DNA from: Hirschia sp964342355
Lineage (GTDB): Bacteria; Pseudomonadota; Alphaproteobacteria; Caulobacterales; Hyphomonadaceae
Length of the DNA stretch: 64,000 bases
Direction: 5' to 3'
Assembly: GCA_964342355.1 (NCBI GenBank)
Contig: CAYFFG010000003.1
Span: 1 to 64,000, forward strand
Positions 1 to 8,021 of the stretch are shown here, piece after piece. A model generated the notes under the pieces. It searched no databases, was not told the DNA's origin, and saw only the letters and a program-made list of their open reading frames with translations. Each line of letters opens with the position of its first letter. Within the stretch, counting starts at the first letter, position 1. The translations under genes were made by a program, and so were the position numbers.

Positions 1-290
1 AGTTCAACCTCGCGCTGGACCCGGAAACCGCCCGCGATTTCCACGACCAGACCCTGCCGAAAGAAGCCCACAAAGTAGCCCACTTCTGCTCCATGTGCGG
101 CCCCAAATTCTGCTCCATGAAAATCACCGCCGAAGTCCGCGACTACGCCGACAAACTCTCCGACAACGAGAAAAAAGCATTGCAACTTCAAGCTGAACAA
201 GGCATGGCAGACATGAGTAAGAAGTATGAGGAGATGGGCAGTCAGCTCTACCTCTCAGAGGATGGCACAACAAGAGAGCCGATTGATTAG
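1..290 (+). CDS. thiC: Phosphomethylpyrimidine synthase ThiC, C-terminal end (partial)
   Basis: ThiC is the radical-SAM enzyme that turns aminoimidazole ribotide into HMP-P in thiamine synthesis. Only the last ~95 codons are present; the gene enters from the left edge with its first complete codon at base 3. The C-terminal cluster-binding motif is visible as HFCSMCGPKFCSM (C-x2-C-x4-C), followed by the usual MKIT...VRDYA segment, which is diagnostic for ThiC. The tail after it is acidic and unconserved. A strong terminator follows at 323-351, so the transcript ends here. The TPP riboswitch that often controls thiC would lie outside the window. Confidence 0.95.
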   Translation, partial: FNLALDPETARDFHDQTLPKEAHKVAHFCSMCGPKFCSMKITAEVRDYADKLSDNEKKALQLQAEQGMADMSKKYEEMGSQLYLSEDGTTREPID

Positions 291-322
291 GTCAAACCCT
301 GAATTTTAGGCTGCATTTTAAG

Positions 323-351
323 CAGGAACCGTAAATGTGGTTCCTGTTTTT
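323..351 (+). terminator. Rho-independent terminator of thiC
   Basis: A perfect 8-bp stem (CAGGAACC at 323-330, GGTTCCTG at 339-346) with an 8-nt loop is followed at once by TTTTT. It sits 33 bases after the thiC stop and separates thiC from the broken restriction gene. Confidence 0.9.
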
Positions 352-418
352 CTTGTAAGAATCTATCTGCAATTTATGTAAAGTGGACAATCTCTTAGCC
401 AGTCTCAAGGAGCACTAC

Positions 419-2182
419 ATGAACGGAACAGCAAGCGACGCGATTAAAGTTCATGACCTGTTTGAAGGTAGCTACATTTTCCAAATGCCACTCTTTCAGA
501 GAAAGTATCAGTGGAAAGTCGACGACCAGCTAAAGAGATTCTGGGAGGATTTAACCAGCCTATTAGAAGAAGAAGTTGAAACCTCCTTTCTTGGCGCAAT
601 AGTATTGCAAATCGAAGAAGAAGGATCAGCGGCACGTTCGACAAAATACACTGTAATAGACGGACAACAAAGAATAACTACATTCTTTATTTTCATCTCT
701 GCTTTAGCATGCGCTGCTCATCTCAGGGGCTGGGAAGAAAAACCTGCAGATTTACAAAGCGAGTATCTAGTAAGTTCGAAAAAAAAGAGAAGAAACTCTC
801 AAAAGTTATTCCGACAATCCCTGATAACACCAGTTTCAATTATATTTTGAATAAATTACATTTTCCAAGCGTCAGACTTTTAACAAATTCTGGTGATCCT
901 GACGGCCCATTGGTAGAGGCCTTTAATTACTTCGTTGAGCGCATCCAATCATATTTGGATAGCGACTCTAATCAAAATGATAATGAACAGTTTCAGCTTT
1001 TATGTGACGCAGCCATGGAAAAAATGGAAGTAGTTCAAATTGTTCTAGACAAGACTCACAACGCTAACGAAGTGTTTGACCGGCTCAATACGGGAGGACA
1101 ACCACTTGGTGTAATAGATCTGGTGAGAAACGAAATTTTTCAAACTGTTTCAGCGGATTATGAGGCAGCTATTGAACTTTACGACAGACATTGGAGACCT
1201 TTTGAAACTAGATTGGAAGAAGCCGTCTCAGGTGTAAACTCGGACCAAAAGCATAGATTGATTGACGGATTCTTTTTTCCTTATGCGCTAACCCAAAACG
1301 CTCAAGCCAAGAAAAACAGACTATTGAACGAGTTAAGGGATATATGGCAAAAGCTATCTTCCAAAGACCAGATTACATCGGGTGAAGATATCACCAATCA
1401 TATGGAGATTTTCCGAAGTCCCTATTTTGCAATGACAAGGGACATCAAACCCGAAAAAATAGGTGATCCATTATGGTTAGCTCTTCAAAGGCTCTCTAGA
1501 GTCCCCATTCCAGGTGTTACCCTTCCTTACTTTATGAACCTGATTGCATCAGTTCAGTCCGAGAAAACTGATGAGGGGCAAGCTATACAAGTATGCAAAA
1601 TAATTGAATCATTCTTTGTGAGAAGGGGGGGTCGTTGGCCTGGAACCAACAGGGTTACACGCGGTATTTAAAAAACTATGACAAAGTTCAGGATCTGATC
1701 CTCAAAAATTGTTGGAAAAAATTCAAACTAGAACAATTTCCTTCCCGACAGATGAAGAACTCAAGCAGGCAATTCAAACTAAAGGTCTGTACAAAAGAGT
1801 TATTGAGAAATTTGTATTGTCGGAATATGAAGCATATGCACAAGAGACATCTTATTCTAAGCTCAGTCATCTACCTCAAATCACCACTGATCACGTCATG
1901 CCTCAAAATTGGCACGGCGACTGGCAAAGTAATGTTTCTCGAGAAGAGCACAATGAGGTAAAAGATTTGTGGGGTAACTTGGTTCCACTCAGCCACAGCG
2001 CAAATTCAGCAAAGAGCGCTCGAAATTTTGAAGAGACAAAAGCAATACTCAAGCGCGAAGTTTCATTCGTTACCACTGTTAGGTTGCTTGACGAGCATAA
2101 GAACTGGAACAAAGAAACCCTTATGCAAAGAACATCCAAATTGGCCGATTGGGCAATCTTGCGCTGGCCCAAGAAAATATAG
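419..2182 (+). pseudogene. Broken DUF262/DUF1524 protein (GmrSD-like type IV restriction enzyme)
   Basis: Intact relatives are single proteins with an N-terminal DUF262 nucleotide-binding domain and a C-terminal DUF1524 HNH-like nuclease; GmrSD of this family cuts DNA with glucosylated hydroxymethylcytosine. Here the start is ATG 419 behind AAGGAG. The DUF262 motif (YTVIDGQQRITTFF) lies near 650-695 and the nuclease motif (TTDHVMPQNW ... GNLVPL) near 1885-1995. The reading frame is interrupted three times: a -1 shift in an A8 run at 779-786, a +1 shift in a G7 run at 1625-1631, and a TGA at 1679-1681 where a Trp codon would fit (KKL-stop-QSSGSDPQ). Codon use is AT-richer than the neighbours, suggesting transfer. 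Two lesions lie in homopolymers and could be sequencing errors; the TGA is harder to explain that way. Confidence 0.85.
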
Positions 2183-2195
2183 CCTCGTAGTTGCT

Positions 2196-2226
2196 GTAGG
2201 GTACACCAAGCGCGAGCGAATGCATC
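2196..2226. repeat. GTAGGGTG-type intergenic repeat, copy 1
   Basis: GTAGGGTACACCAAGCGCGA continues to ...GCGAATGCATC. It resembles the two GTAGGGTGCATT copies at 2679-2707 and 2723-2760. The surrounding stretch 2183-2387 contains no gene that I can support. Confidence 0.55.
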
Positions 2227-2346
2227 ATCAGCTATGCCCCCCGTCCCTGAAAGCCCGAGCCTGCCAGACTCATTGAACCGTCAGTAGCCGCGCAGGGTGA
2301 AACACGCCGCAGCCCACCACACCCCACCAGCACCATAGCGGCTGTC

Positions 2347-2365
2347 CCCCGGCTCAAGGCCGGGG
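2347..2365. repeat. Short GC palindrome (CCCCGGC/GCCGGGG), family copy
   Basis: CCCCGGC and GCCGGGG flank a 5-nt loop, followed by TCCAT. This is one of several CCCC...GGGG(A)TCCA palindromes scattered between genes in the first 17 kb (see also 3031-3047, 13002-13017 and 16170-16206). Confidence 0.5.
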
Positions 2366-2387
2366 TCCATCCTGCAAGGGTGTGCCC

Positions 2388-2537
2388 CTATTTCTTCGGC
2401 TTGTTGCCCAGATGCTCCATGCCGCCGACCTTGCCGGGCTTCTGTGAGGGCTGGGAGGCGTTGGTCTTGGGCTTGAGATTGTGCGCCGCCTTTAGCTTGC
2501 GCGTTTCCTTGTTGGTCTTGTTGTCGCTCTTGGCCAT
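2388..2537 (-). CDS. Small basic protein, function unknown (49 aa)
   Basis: The predicted product begins MAKSDNKTNKETRKLKA and ends EHLGNKPKK. It is 49 residues, very Lys/Asn-rich, and has no membrane segment or signal peptide, so it is probably cytosolic and could bind nucleic acid by charge. The start is ATG 2537, with AAGGACAG about 8 bases upstream on the minus strand. The frame extends upstream but without a better ribosome site. Short lysine-rich proteins of this kind are common unannotated genes in alphaproteobacteria; I do not recognise a named family. Confidence 0.5.
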   Translation of the reverse strand: MAKSDNKTNKETRKLKAAHNLKPKTNASQPSQKPGKVGGMEHLGNKPKK

Positions 2538-2678
2538 GTCGGCTGTCCTTGTTGGAGGGCCAGTCGCCCTCCGCACGGGCGCCCGGAAAGAGCGCGGCAT
2601 CGCACCCATCTAGCACCAAAGCACGCAGAGCGCACTGTTAGAATGGAAACCGCCTGTTGATGGAAACTTCGGGGAAAC

Positions 2679-2707
2679 GTAGGGTGCATTGAGACACGAA
2701 ATGCGCC
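2679..2707. repeat. GTAGGGTG-type intergenic repeat, copy 2
   Basis: GTAGGGTGCATTGAGACACG continues to ATGCGCC. It begins like copy 3 at 2723-2760 but lacks the closing CACCCTACA arm. Confidence 0.5.
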
Positions 2708-2722
2708 AACTCACCACGAGGA

Positions 2723-2760
2723 TGTAGGGTGCATTTCGCTTACGCTCAATTCACCCTACA
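2723..2760. repeat. GTAGGGTG-type repeat, copy 3, with terminal inverted arms
   Basis: TGTAGGGTG (2723-2731) and CACCCTACA (2752-2760) are perfect 9-bp inverted arms around GCATTTCGCTTACGCTCAAT. It lies just upstream of slyX and could form a hairpin in the slyX leader. Confidence 0.7.
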
Positions 2761-2770
2761 GAATGCCCCC

Positions 2771-2998
2771 ATGCCCCACACCTCCGACACATCCTGCCCC
2801 GAAGATCGCCTCGACACCCTTGAAACGCGCATTGCGCATCAGGATGCGACGATTGATGAGCTGAACGCCACAGTGACGGCGCAGTGGAAGATGATTGACC
2901 GGCTGGAGCGTCAGGTGGCCGCCCTCATCGAACGCGCCGAGGCTGATGCCGCCGCCGACACCACCACCCCCGCCAACAAGCCTCCGCCGCATTATTAG
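2771..2998 (+). CDS. slyX: SlyX family coiled-coil protein
   Basis: SlyX proteins are short coiled-coil proteins of unknown biochemical role. The 75-residue product has the family hallmarks: an N-terminal heptad-rich stretch (RLDTLETRIAHQDATIDELN ... IDRLERQVAAL) and a C-terminal PPPHY ending. The start is placed at ATG 2771 (MPHTSD); an earlier in-frame codon at 2729 would run through the palindromic repeat and is unlikely. No operon partner is evident. It sits in a repeat-rich intergenic zone. Confidence 0.8.
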   Translation: MPHTSDTSCPEDRLDTLETRIAHQDATIDELNATVTAQWKMIDRLERQVAALIERAEADAAADTTTPANKPPPHY

Positions 2999-3030
2999 CC
3001 CCTCTAGACTTAACCGCTCTTACCCACCTT

Positions 3031-3047
3031 CCCCGCGGCAGGCGGGG
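3031..3047. repeat. Short GC palindrome (CCCCGC/GCGGGG) plus ATCCAT
   Basis: CCCCGC GGCAG GCGGGG followed by ATCCAT is nearly identical to the copy at 13002-13017 (CCCCGC GCAG GCGGGG ATCCAT). Both lie in intergenic DNA after CTTCC/ATT. Confidence 0.65.
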
Positions 3048-3091
3048 ATCCATGTCGCCCTCACCAACCACTGCGCATATCGGAATGACAA

Positions 3092-3277
3092 ATGAAGCCA
3101 TTATCTAAACGCGCCCTGGTTTTGCTGAGCGTCTTTTTGGGTCTGGTGCTCATCCTCGTCTTGACCGCCCCACAGCTTGCTCTGTTTCTTGAAGAGGACA
3201 CCTGTAGGGACCGTGGCGGAAGCTGGCATTACAACGTCAACGAGTGTTCCTACACAGAAAACTATCGCCCGGATTAA
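3092..3277 (+). CDS. Small single-span membrane protein, unknown (61 aa)
   Basis: The 61-residue product has a basic N-terminus (MKPLSKR), one strongly hydrophobic helix at about residues 8-32, and a short tail with two cysteines (DTCRDRGGSWHYNVNECSY) that could form a disulphide outside the membrane. The ATG at 3092 is preceded by a weak GGAA. No family is recognised. Composition and codon use look coding, but the gene is short. Confidence 0.55.
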   Translation: MKPLSKRALVLLSVFLGLVLILVLTAPQLALFLEEDTCRDRGGSWHYNVNECSYTENYRPD

Positions 3278-3295
3278 GTTCGGCAGCGTTCACCG

Positions 3296-3913
3296 CTACC
3301 CCTCTAATTCCTTGGCCTGATAATAATTTGACTCACATTTTTTAAGATTGCCCATCGCCAGGTTGGGGCGCGGCAGTGTGTGAGGATTAGCGACCTGATA
3401 CGCCACCTGCTCTGCGTCACAGCTACAGGCGTTGAATGTGTGACAGGCGATGTTTTCTTCTTCTGAGCGCGGTCCTTTCATCAGCGTAGCGCAATTCATC
3501 GCCTCATAGCGCGCCTTACAGTAAGCCGCCTTCTCCGGCAGGCTCGCCAGCCGCTGCTCAACCGTCTGCGCGCCCACATCAACAGGCGCGCCAGCATTTT
3601 CCACCGGCACGCCAAAATTCTTAGCTGCGTTGTGGCAATAGTCCTGCTGGTTTTTCAACTCTTCAGGCGTATAGCCGCTAACCCGGTCGCGCATGACTTT
3701 CAGGTTTTTGGCGCGCGATCCACAGGCGCGAATGCAATTGACCAGTGTCTTGTCGCGGGTTTCCTCAAAAGCTGCGCGACACGCATCCGCCTGAGCCTGC
3801 ATTTCATCAATTAGCGCATTGATTGTGCTGTCGTCCGCGCTTGCCGCGCCGCCCATTGCCGCCGCAGACAACAACGCCGCCATTGCCATAGTCAGTCTTT
3901 TAAAGAAACGCAT
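3296..3913 (-). CDS. Exported cysteine-rich protein, unknown (205 aa)
   Basis: A clear Sec signal peptide (MRFFKRLTMAMAALLSAAAM ... ASA|DD) predicts export to the periplasm. The mature part has ten cysteines (for example NCIRAC and NACSCDA), mostly spaced as in helical, disulphide-bonded proteins. No catalytic motif is seen and no family is recognised. The gene is convergent with the small membrane gene at 3092-3277 (18-bp gap) and divergent from the exported protein at 4046. Confidence 0.75.
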   Translation of the reverse strand: MRFFKRLTMAMAALLSAAAMGGAASADDSTINALIDEMQAQADACRAAFEETRDKTLVNCIRACGSRAKNLKVMRDRVSGYTPEELKNQQDYCHNAAKNFGVPVENAGAPVDVGAQTVEQRLASLPEKAAYCKARYEAMNCATLMKGPRSEEENIACHTFNACSCDAEQVAYQVANPHTLPRPNLAMGNLKKCESNYYQAKELEG

Positions 3914-4045
3914 AAAATCCCCTCCCTCAAAGTCAGATGTCCGACATCCAACTTACGTCTGAATATGACAATGATAGGGCGCAGCCTTTCAATCGCCAAA
4001 CTTGCTGGCAAAATGAAAGAGCAAACAGTCATGGAGGGGGATCAT

Positions 4046-4468
4046 ATGTTTCGCAATTTGCTTGTTTCTACTTCAGCCTTGATTGTCGCTATGCCAGCGT
4101 TGGCGCAATCTGCTGGCGGCCTTAATGCGCAGTGCCAGATTATGGGTCAGCCGGTACAGCTGGACCTGCAATATGAAGTGATCGGCGGCGCAGGCGCAAC
4201 TTACGGTCCCGGCGCAAACCCTGATATCACAGGCGTCATTGGCGATGGCTCCTCAACAATTTACTGGCAGGGCATGTTCACAGCAGGGCCAGGCCAGCAA
4301 TTGCCCGTGTCTGGTGAAAATCGGTTTTTGCGTTTCTACGACGCCAATGTGCTTAATCGGGAAACCGTGCTGGAAGTCACTCAAACAGGTGAAACCAGTT
4401 TTTATCTCACAGATGTTTACGGCAATTACCCCGGTCAGCATCCGTGCGAGATCACTAATTTGTGGTGA
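4046..4468 (+). CDS. Small exported protein, unknown (140 aa)
   Basis: The start ATG 4046 lies 5 bases after GGAGGGGG. The first ~21 residues form a signal peptide (MFRNLLVSTSALIVAMPALA|Q). The mature domain of about 120 residues is beta-rich in appearance, Gly/Asn/Thr-rich, with two cysteines (NAQCQIM near its start, HPCEITNLW at the end) that may pair. Earlier in-frame codons back to 3965 lack a ribosome site. No family is recognised. Confidence 0.7.
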   Translation: MFRNLLVSTSALIVAMPALAQSAGGLNAQCQIMGQPVQLDLQYEVIGGAGATYGPGANPDITGVIGDGSSTIYWQGMFTAGPGQQLPVSGENRFLRFYDANVLNRETVLEVTQTGETSFYLTDVYGNYPGQHPCEITNLW

Positions 4469-4533
4469 CAAGCCATCCTTAAGGGAACAACTCAAAACCG
4501 TGATACGTTCTTTCTTGTGAAAGGAGGAACACC

Positions 4534-4776
4534 ATGTCCACACGCACACATATATCCATGGTTCTGTTTGGAATGTTCAACGCGGTCTTATTCGGTGTCG
4601 GGTTATTGCTGGCGCTTATACTGACCAGCACGGCTTCTTCTGCTGCAATAGGCATTGCGCTTGCCGCTGTTACGAGTGTTGTTGGCGGCGTGATACTCGC
4701 GCGTCATTATGCGCCACGTCTGCGCCAACGCTACTGGACGCCCAAAGACGAACCTGCCCATCCGATCTGGCGTTGA
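4534..4776 (+). CDS. Small two-span membrane protein, unknown (80 aa)
   Basis: A strong AAAGGAGG precedes ATG 4534. The product has two adjacent hydrophobic helices (about residues 8-32 and 35-57) and a basic, Arg/Pro/Trp-rich tail (HYAPRLRQRYWTPKDEPAHP). It is probably an inner-membrane protein with the tail in the cytosol. It follows the exported protein at 4046 by 65 bp in the same direction and may be co-transcribed. Confidence 0.7.
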   Translation: MSTRTHISMVLFGMFNAVLFGVGLLLALILTSTASSAAIGIALAAVTSVVGGVILARHYAPRLRQRYWTPKDEPAHPIWR

Positions 4777-4884
4777 CGAAACAGCAAAACCTCTGGTCCC
4801 TAGCTGACGTTTCTCGCTATCGTTGACGATGTACTTTGCGCCCAACGTCGCGTAATTAACATGTCAGCGAATGGGGAGACGCAC

Positions 4885-5292
4885 ATGGCGGATATACCGA
4901 CGGACGAGCGTTTATTGGGTGAAATCTACCGGCGCTATCTGGATGATTTTTCCAATTATTCCGACGAAAACAAAACCCGTTCCGCCAAAATCTGGGTGCC
5001 GGTCGACATTGATATGCTGGCGAAGAAGTTTCGCTGTGATCCCGACCTCATTTTTGGCCGCCTTTATTATCACATGGATGGCCGCTATGGCTCGCAGACC
5101 GAACAGGGGGAGCGGGCAAATGTATTCGCCATGCGGATCGGGCGCGACGCCCATTGTGTGAATTTCCCGCTGATGGCGTCCGTCCTCGCCGATCTGCGCA
5201 CCGACAAGAAACGCTTCGTTATCTCAACGCGCATTGCGGCCCTGTCGCTGATCTTGTCGGCCATCTCCATCGGCCTTGCGATCTGGCTATAA
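4885..5292 (+). CDS. Tail-anchored membrane protein, unknown (135 aa)
   Basis: The start ATG 4885 (MADIPTDERLLGEIY) is chosen because GGGGAG stands 6 bases upstream; an in-frame ATG at 4861 would add eight residues. The product is a soluble domain of about 110 residues followed by one C-terminal hydrophobic helix (about 115-134, IAALSLILSAISIGLAIWL), so it should be anchored with the domain in the cytosol. No family is recognised. It is convergent with the chemoreceptor gene, 7 bp apart. Confidence 0.65.
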   Translation: MADIPTDERLLGEIYRRYLDDFSNYSDENKTRSAKIWVPVDIDMLAKKFRCDPDLIFGRLYYHMDGRYGSQTEQGERANVFAMRIGRDAHCVNFPLMASVLADLRTDKKRFVISTRIAALSLILSAISIGLAIWL

Positions 5293-5299
5293 GAGATAA

Positions 5300-6463
5300 T
5301 CAGCTGATAGCGCGCAGCTCGTTGATGATGTCTTGGGTCAGGTCCACATTCGTGGATGAGCCTTTAATCGCCGCTTCCGTGTCCTTGTGCAGGGCTTCAA
5401 AGTCCTCCAACAGACGGGAAAATTCCTGCGCATTGCTTTCAGCCTTCAATGACGTTTCCTGTAAATTGGTCAGCGCCACGCTGATGGCCTGACTTGCCTT
5501 CGATGCGCTGGTTTCAATCTCGCCGCTCTCGCTTTCCGCTACGTCCAGAGATCGCCCTAACTCGGTGATCGTCGTCATCATTGTGTGGTTGGCGGCGCCC
5601 ATTTCTTCGACCAGTGAGCGAATTTCATCTGCTGCCTTAGCCGATAATTGGGACAATTGCTTCACCTCACCCGCCACAATGTTAAATCCCCGTCCTGCCT
5701 CGCCTGCGCGCGCCGCTTCAATTGTGGCGTTTAGCGCCAACAGGTTCGTGCGCGAAGAAATGTCAGCAATCTGGGTCGTCATCTCATTGATGCGTTGAAA
5801 CGCTGCTTCAAACCGTGCGACCGCCACTTCCGTTTCACGCCGATTAGCGCCTGCCTGAACCAGCGCTTCACGACTGGCCACAACCGACGTTGAGGTGGCG
5901 CGCATGGCGTCATCTGTCGTTTGCAGCATGCAAATGTCAGTTGCAAACCGGCTGACATCGGCTTTGAGTTTTTCAACAAAGTCTTCCGCAAATCCGATCG
6001 CTTTTTCGATATGCTGCTTGCGCTCGCGGGATCTTGCATTCACGCCCTTGGCGTTTTCACGCACCGTATTGATCCGGGAGGCGGCGTTGCTGACACTCGC
6101 TAAAACGCTTTCTGGAATGACAGGCTGGCTTGGTATGTTTACCCGAGGCTGCTGTGCAATTGGCGCTGCAGGCGCCATAGGCTGTATCGCTGTTTCAACT
6201 TCGGCGCGTTTGGCGACTTCACTTTGCGTCATCAGGCTGGATACCAACGAGACGCTGAACGGAACAACAACCGTCAGGATGGCGCTGAATAGCCGGAAGG
6301 GCTGGTCTCCAAACAAAGCTTCAAACTGGTTTATCACAATAAGGACCGGACCGACGATCATCATTGTGATCAAGGCGCGTTTCAAACTGGACGGCATAAG
6401 CTTCTCCCCGCTCTTACGTAAGCGGAAAGCGTCTTTCTCTAAAAGTTCGGTTAATTCTGACAA
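5300..6463 (-). CDS. Chemoreceptor (MCP) with an NrtS-like membrane domain
   Basis: The 387-residue protein joins two parts. Residues ~27-80 (SLKRALITMMIVGPVLIVIN, then FEALFGDQPFRLFSAILTVV) match the two-helix NrtS nitrate/nitrite transporter family, including the INQ-EALFGD loop. After a Pro/Ala/Gln linker (~95-125), residues ~180-340 form an MCP signalling domain with the conserved hairpin tip (SSRTNLLALNATIEAARAGE, ~237-256). There is no periplasmic ligand domain, no HAMP and no C-terminal CheR-tethering pentapeptide. It should be an inner-membrane receptor signalling to CheA/CheW; no che genes lie nearby. Nitrate or nitrite sensing is inferred from the NrtS resemblance only. The gene is divergent from mdaB. 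Confidence 0.85.
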   Translation of the reverse strand: MSELTELLEKDAFRLRKSGEKLMPSSLKRALITMMIVGPVLIVINQFEALFGDQPFRLFSAILTVVVPFSVSLVSSLMTQSEVAKRAEVETAIQPMAPAAPIAQQPRVNIPSQPVIPESVLASVSNAASRINTVRENAKGVNARSRERKQHIEKAIGFAEDFVEKLKADVSRFATDICMLQTTDDAMRATSTSVVASREALVQAGANRRETEVAVARFEAAFQRINEMTTQIADISSRTNLLALNATIEAARAGEAGRGFNIVAGEVKQLSQLSAKAADEIRSLVEEMGAANHTMMTTITELGRSLDVAESESGEIETSASKASQAISVALTNLQETSLKAESNAQEFSRLLEDFEALHKDTEAAIKGSSTNVDLTQDIINELRAIS

Positions 6464-6595
6464 TGTGTTCGATTTAAATCAGTTGATTTCCGCCTATCAG
6501 AGGCTGATTGCTTAATAAATAACACCAATGCCCACATAATCGTCGCAGGTTCGTCGCCACTTTGCACCGCGCAATTTGCCGTGTTCATTGTGCCT

Positions 6596-7180
6596 ATGGC
6601 CAACATTCTGCTCATCAACGCCCATTATGTTTTCCCAAGTTCGCCCGGCCGCCTCAACGCTGCTTTTGTTGAGCGCGCTCGCACTTTTTTTGAAAATCGC
6701 AGCGATACGGTTCGCACCATCAAACTGGTCGATCCATGGAACATAGAAAACGAAATCAATAACCAGGTTTGGGCTGATATTGTCTTTCTTCAATTCCCGT
6801 TAAACTCAATGGGACCGCCCTGGCCGCTCAAGCGCTATCTGGATGAAGTTTACACCGCAGGAATGGATGGCCGTCTGGCCAAAGGCGATGGTCGCTCGCG
6901 TTCTGATCCAACCAGGCAGTATGGTTCCGGCGGGAAAATGCAAGACACGAAATACATGCTGTCCGTGACGATGAACGCACCAAAATCTGCGTTTGATAGC
7001 CCGGACCAGACCTTGTTTGGCGGGCGCTCAGTTGATGATTTGCTGGCGCCGCTCCACATCAATTTTGCTTTCTTCGGGCTCTTGGCCCTGCCGACGTTCT
7101 CGGCCCACGACGTCAACAAAAACCCGACTATAGAAGACGACTTCCAGCGTTTTAACGCCTACCTGACTACTTATTGTTAG
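6596..7180 (+). CDS. mdaB: NAD(P)H-dependent flavin oxidoreductase, MdaB type
   Basis: MdaB proteins are FAD-containing NAD(P)H:quinone reductases of the flavodoxin-like fold that protect against quinone stress. Family features are the N-terminal strand-loop MANILLINAHYVFPSSPGRLN, the WADIVFLQFPLNSMGPPWPLKRYLD segment that shapes the flavin pocket, DGRSRSDPTRQYGSGG, and LPTFSAHDV near the end. Its 194 residues match the usual length. ATG 6596 is chosen because the homologous proteins begin at MANIL. The active site is cytosolic. Confidence 0.85.
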   Translation: MANILLINAHYVFPSSPGRLNAAFVERARTFFENRSDTVRTIKLVDPWNIENEINNQVWADIVFLQFPLNSMGPPWPLKRYLDEVYTAGMDGRLAKGDGRSRSDPTRQYGSGGKMQDTKYMLSVTMNAPKSAFDSPDQTLFGGRSVDDLLAPLHINFAFFGLLALPTFSAHDVNKNPTIEDDFQRFNAYLTTYC

Positions 7181-7216
7181 GCTATTTGAACACGCCGCCC
7201 CAACAAGAAGCAGGAC

Positions 7217-8002
7217 TTAATTTCGAATGACTTCAACGCTTGCGCCTGCTCCATCGCCAAGCGTTGCTTGCCAGAATTCGATTAGGTCCGCCCCTCGAAT
7301 ACTTCTCTTGCGATCCACCCGGAATAAAGCAACCTCGACGCCTTCAAAATTTGGGAACTCTATCGCGTACATCGCTTCCTCAAATCGCTTCTGATTGAGA
7401 CCGGAATCATACGTCGAGTAAGTGCTAGAGTTTTGATAAAGGTCTGAAACAAGCACGATGCGACGCTCCTCAACTGCATCCGTGAAATCTGTCCGCCGGT
7501 GAATGCCACGCATGTGCTCAATCAGTGGAGACACAGGAGAACGGTTTTTGAGGATAAGATCTGCGACTCGCGATTGTAGAGAGGTCTGAAACTTGTCCTC
7601 CCAGTCCTGCTGAATGAATTTAGGGTTTTCAAATACGGGATTCGCGCGGCGTGGCGATCCAGGCGAGCACCTGGAAAAAACAATCGTCCCCTGGTCAGGG
7701 TTGTCAGCGTTAATTCCCATGACGGTCAGCCGGCCGTGTTTTCTTAAAGCCTGCGCTTCGTCAAAAATGAGTTGCCACGCCCATTCAACATCCGCCTCTT
7801 GAAACGGGTCAGACTGATCAATCAAAACAACAGTATGCGCAGGCAATCGTCCATCAAGGCGACAATTCTCAGCACTTGTCGCGGGCGGACGTGTGACAGC
7901 CAGAGCGATGGGTATGCCCGCAAAACACACAAGAACAGCAGCAAACAAAAAATTCCACTTTGCTTTATTGACTGCTTTGACTTTTATTTTCTTGTTCATC
8001 AC
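7217..8002 (-). CDS. Membrane-anchored VWA-like protein, unknown
   Basis: The 261-residue product has a basic start and one hydrophobic anchor (about residues 17-36), then a periplasm-facing domain. The segments HTVVLIDQSDPF (about 57-67) and RRIVLVSDLYQNSS (about 180-193) look like strands of a von Willebrand A fold, although the MIDAS DxSxS is incomplete (DQSDP). Two cysteines lie in the first half. It follows the four-span membrane gene at 8022-9632 by 19 bp and is surely co-transcribed with it; the pair may act as a complex. I do not recognise either family. Confidence 0.7.
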   Translation of the reverse strand: MMNKKIKVKAVNKAKWNFLFAAVLVCFAGIPIALAVTRPPATSAENCRLDGRLPAHTVVLIDQSDPFQEADVEWAWQLIFDEAQALRKHGRLTVMGINADNPDQGTIVFSRCSPGSPRRANPVFENPKFIQQDWEDKFQTSLQSRVADLILKNRSPVSPLIEHMRGIHRRTDFTDAVEERRIVLVSDLYQNSSTYSTYDSGLNQKRFEEAMYAIEFPNFEGVEVALFRVDRKRSIRGADLIEFWQATLGDGAGASVEVIRN

Positions 8003-8021
8003 CCCACCCAGCTACCTGCCG

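Noticed and set aside
419..2182. Programmed frameshifting as the explanation of the broken DUF262 gene
   Set aside because: Opposite shifts at two homopolymers plus an in-frame TGA cannot be one programmed event, and this family is not known for it.
2281..2619. 112-codon minus-strand frame overlapping the small basic protein
   Set aside because: It covers the palindromic repeat at 2347-2365 and is Gln/Gly/Ala-rich without a ribosome site; the 49-residue frame inside has a better start and composition.
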